A stretch of DNA of 64,000 nucleotides from Pilaira anomala (Eukaryota; Mucoromycota; Mucoromycetes; Mucorales; Mucoraceae): assembly GCA_025716855.1 (NCBI GenBank), contig JAIXMQ010000090.1:21838-85837 (forward strand). The letters run 5' to 3'. Shown one piece after another: positions 61,748 to 64,000 of this stretch. How positions within the stretch are numbered: position 1 is the stretch's first letter; every line of letters begins with the position of its first letter. The notes beneath the pieces were generated by a model, which saw only the letters and a list, made by a program, of their open reading frames with translations, ran no database searches and was not told where the DNA came from. Made by a program: the position numbers and the translations under genes.

Positions 61748-62612
61748 GAAACAATAAACAAACAAAACAAAAAAAACAATAAATTTGATAAAGTTTGACA
61801 TGACGCTGCTGCTCACACACGCACGCACGCACCTATGATTTCTTTTGCGCCTTTTTAAAAAAAATCAGTTCGTGTTGTACCTGGTAAAACACACAAATCA
61901 CCTTTCTCTCTTTTTATCTAACCTATTTAAATATTGTGGGATTTAAATGATGACGCTCTTAATTTAAAAATCGTAATTAAATAGAAGCTCACTATACACA
62001 GTTACTAAGAAGTATTCTATTCAAGGAATTGTAGTTAAATTAGAGTTCAAGCGTTACACGTATAGAATTTGATTTATGTGTAGATAGAACCTTCGAATCC
62101 TAGGTGTTACCATCGAATACCCAATACTAAGAGAATAATTCTGTTCGTATGTATTGCCCGTCATTGTCTTTTCTCAACCTATTATATATCTCTTAATATA
62201 CAGAGCACATTGATTCATTGTAACTCAAGATTTTTTTTAGAAAACTCCTTTCTTTAATAGTTGTAGGATAAAAAACTAAATGATCCATGAATAGTTTTGC
62301 TTAAGTTTTGACTGTTTAATTTGGGCTTTAAAAGATACTTTATTTAAAATAAAAGAACCAACTAAAAAAAATATACATATAATTATTATTATGATCAATA
62401 AGCTATTATAAGCGTAATCTTACCAAAGATGTTGGTTAATTTAAAGGAAGTAGATAAAATATAAGAGTTATATAAAAAAAATGGATAAAGATATAAAATA
62501 ATAAAGTAAAAGGGCTCCTTTTATATGCAAGACAACGACAAAAAACAATAATTACACAGGAGAACAAATACTAAGTTGACGTTTGAGTTTTGGACTCAGC
62601 AGAATTTTAAAA
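61705..62612. other. Intergenic, 0.9 kb
   Basis: The kelch-gene promoter side: an A tract of about 25 (61714-61738) and a short GCAC repeat near 61822-61832. AT-rich beyond; no gene. Confidence 0.5.
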
Positions 62613-63324
62613 TTTTTTTTTTTTTGTAAATTAAGTTTTTATTAAACTAAAAGTCACACATGCGCAGAGAGGTGGAACTTGATTAAATTAAAATAAAATG
62701 GGGAAAGGGAAAAAAGGAAATAAGGGAAAAATAATGAGGTGTATCAAAAGGTTTTTAGTCTATGTTGGACAGAGTAGTGAGTAAAATTGATACTTGATGG
62801 TTGATGGTTTTGAGGATGTGATCAGGACGGAAAGGTACATCTTTAATGATTAGTTGCCAATAGTAGTACCAGATGTAATATTGTGTGGTGGATATGAGAA
62901 CCAAAAGAGGAATGACTTGATTGGAGCCTGAAGGAAAAGGAACGTGTACTTGAAGCAGTGCTTGTAGGATATGACCAGTGGTAAAAGTAAAGGTGGGATA
63001 GTGGTAGTTGTTTAACGCCATCATCCAAATATCTTTTTTTATGGAGCACGTAACCAGAAAATGTTCGAGAGATTCGTCTGCAGCATGACATAGACGGCAT
63101 TGACTGCTATCGATTTTACCAATTTGGTGTAAATAAGGTGCGATTGGAAGTTTTTGGTTGAGGAGGACCCGGTACCATTGTGATCGGGCTTGAAGAAGAA
63201 TGGGTAAGGACCAGAAGACTTTAAAACTGGTTTCTGATATAGTCTCCATATGTGACCCTGTGCCAGTGATTTGATAGTTACGAAAGTCCCTTGAGGTATA
63301 TTTGTTGAGGATGCTTATAGACAC
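62613..63324 (-). mobile_element. 5'-truncated LINE-type retrotransposon tail with poly(A)
   Basis: The minus-strand frame 62755-63324 (189 aa) contains the zinc-binding RT-associated domain (zf-RVT): LPILLQARSQWYRVLLNQKLP..., then the His/Cys motif CRLCHAADESLEHFLVTC and DIW. This domain marks the end of LINE reverse-transcriptase proteins. After the stop come about 130 bases of 3' UTR, an AATAAA signal (near 62640) and a 13-base poly(A) on the minus strand (62613-62625), as expected for a reverse-transcribed copy. The RT and endonuclease are missing upstream. Possible target duplications were not identified. Confidence 0.78.
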
Positions 63325-63744
63325 AGCTAAATAAATACGTGATCATTGTAGTTATTATATATATATTATTTTATTATTATTATTATTAAAGCAAGATCAT
63401 GGTTTAATGCTGGCATAGGCAAACCACATTACTTTCTCATATGTCAATAACATAACAGGTTGTCATATATGGAAAGTGACAGTAACAAGAGTTTGTTTAA
63501 CCTTGCATGAATTTCCGATCAAAGTAACTCGCCAATAGATACGCGTAATTATAACTGAGAAGAATCTAGAATGTAACACAGGAAGAAGACATTATATCAT
63601 ATCAAATTATTATCATAGCAAAATTATATCATAGCAAATTACATCACATCTTTATTATCATCATTATAACTTATAACCAATAATCATCATGAACATACTT
63701 ACCTTTACCATATTTATATACATCTTCTATGATATCAATTGATA
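63325..63744. other. AT-rich spacer
   Basis: Contains (TTA/ATT)n at about 63370-63387 and degenerate repeats of ATATCATAGCAAAATT type at 63595-63645. A strong GTAAGT donor-like site on the minus strand lies near 63700. Confidence 0.45.
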
Positions 63745-64000
63745 TCACTTTCCGTATGTTTCCGCTAAAGAAAACATATAAATATGACCATCATTTAGAT
63801 AGTTTTCCCCTTGTCTGATTTTATATCTTTCTTTCTAAATAAAAACTATCGTAACAGAGTTTTAACAATACTTTCTTCGTATCTTTTATTTCCTTTAAGC
63901 TTTACCTTTTATTTCTCTTTCCCATCCAAAACAATATTGTAGCCAAAGAGGATTCTGTTGAAATTGGTGGAGCAAAGAGGAATGATTGTGGACAAATCTA
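63745..64000 (-). CDS. Probable 3' end of an edge gene, partial
   Basis: Two coding-like blocks on the minus strand join in frame: 63906-64000 (reading FVHNHSSLLHQFQQNPLWLQ...) and 63745-63830 (reading ERYKIRQGENYLNDGHIYMF..., ending in TGA). The 75-bp intron has donor GTAAAG and an AAAG acceptor. The gene continues beyond the window. Family is not recognised. Because the acceptor is weak and only about 60 codons are visible, this is tentative. Confidence 0.35.

Noticed and set aside
1..64000. CRISPR arrays, tRNA, rRNA and bacterial operons
   Set aside because: No spaced direct repeats, no convincing tRNA T-loop/anticodon combination and no rRNA-like blocks were seen; genome context is eukaryotic. 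A covariance-model scan could still find small RNAs I missed.

Overview
The window reads as AT-rich nuclear DNA of a fungus, most likely Mucoromycota (Mucorales-type). The evidence is that genes are split by short GT-AG introns (mostly 45-105 bp), intergenic DNA is full of A/T homopolymers, and the protein set is fungal: Thi6, Has1, Smc6, Src1/Heh, Nup54/57, a Rom-type Rho GEF, Pan1, and a Kre9/Knh-type GPI protein. There is no bacterial, organellar or viral gene set. All exon joins were derived by hand from splice consensus plus reading frame and need transcript support.

Layout. 1-4.9 kb: decayed DNA with a C2H2 zinc-finger coding relic, a small Tc1/mariner-type MITE and a frameshifted Tc1 transposase tail. 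4.96-5.8 kb: a secreted polysaccharide-lyase-like gene. 8.1-19.5 kb: a block with a Pho80/Clg1-type cyclin, a coiled-coil protein, a Rho GEF (DH-PH-CNH) and Pan1. Cyclin, GEF and Pan1 all belong to families that act in polarity, cell-wall signalling or actin-driven endocytosis. 19.5-23.4 kb: gene-poor, with a complete 100-bp MITE. 23.4-24.4 kb: a secreted Thr-rich, cysteine-module protein. 24.4-28.9 kb: gene desert. 28.9-30.5 kb: a small helical (possibly Mediator) protein and an O-methyltransferase. 31.7-33.7 kb: an MFS drug transporter.

34.6-43.2 kb is the densest housekeeping block: Thi6, Has1, Nup54, a TMEM42-like membrane protein, an alpha/beta hydrolase and a C2 protein. Spacers run from about 120 to 600 bp and one pair of coding ends overlaps by 6 bp. 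43.2-47.3 kb is again gene-poor. 47.3-52.1 kb: a Kre9/Knh-like GPI protein and Smc6. 52.1-54.8 kb contains a degenerate, intron-containing duplicate of the last three Smc6 exons and a large palindrome. 54.8-61.7 kb: a TMEM198-like seven-helix protein, the inner-nuclear-membrane protein Src1/Heh and a Tea1/Kel-like kelch protein. 61.7-64 kb: a 5'-truncated LINE tail and the edge of another probable gene.

Most noteworthy: Pan1 combines classical fungal Pan1 features (EH-EH, QxTG repeats, coiled coil, WH2) with two C-terminal SH3 domains of intersectin type; the Smc6 tail duplicate; the MITE pair; and the secreted tandem cysteine-module protein. I found no convincing undescribed multi-gene system, CRISPR array, tRNA or rRNA.
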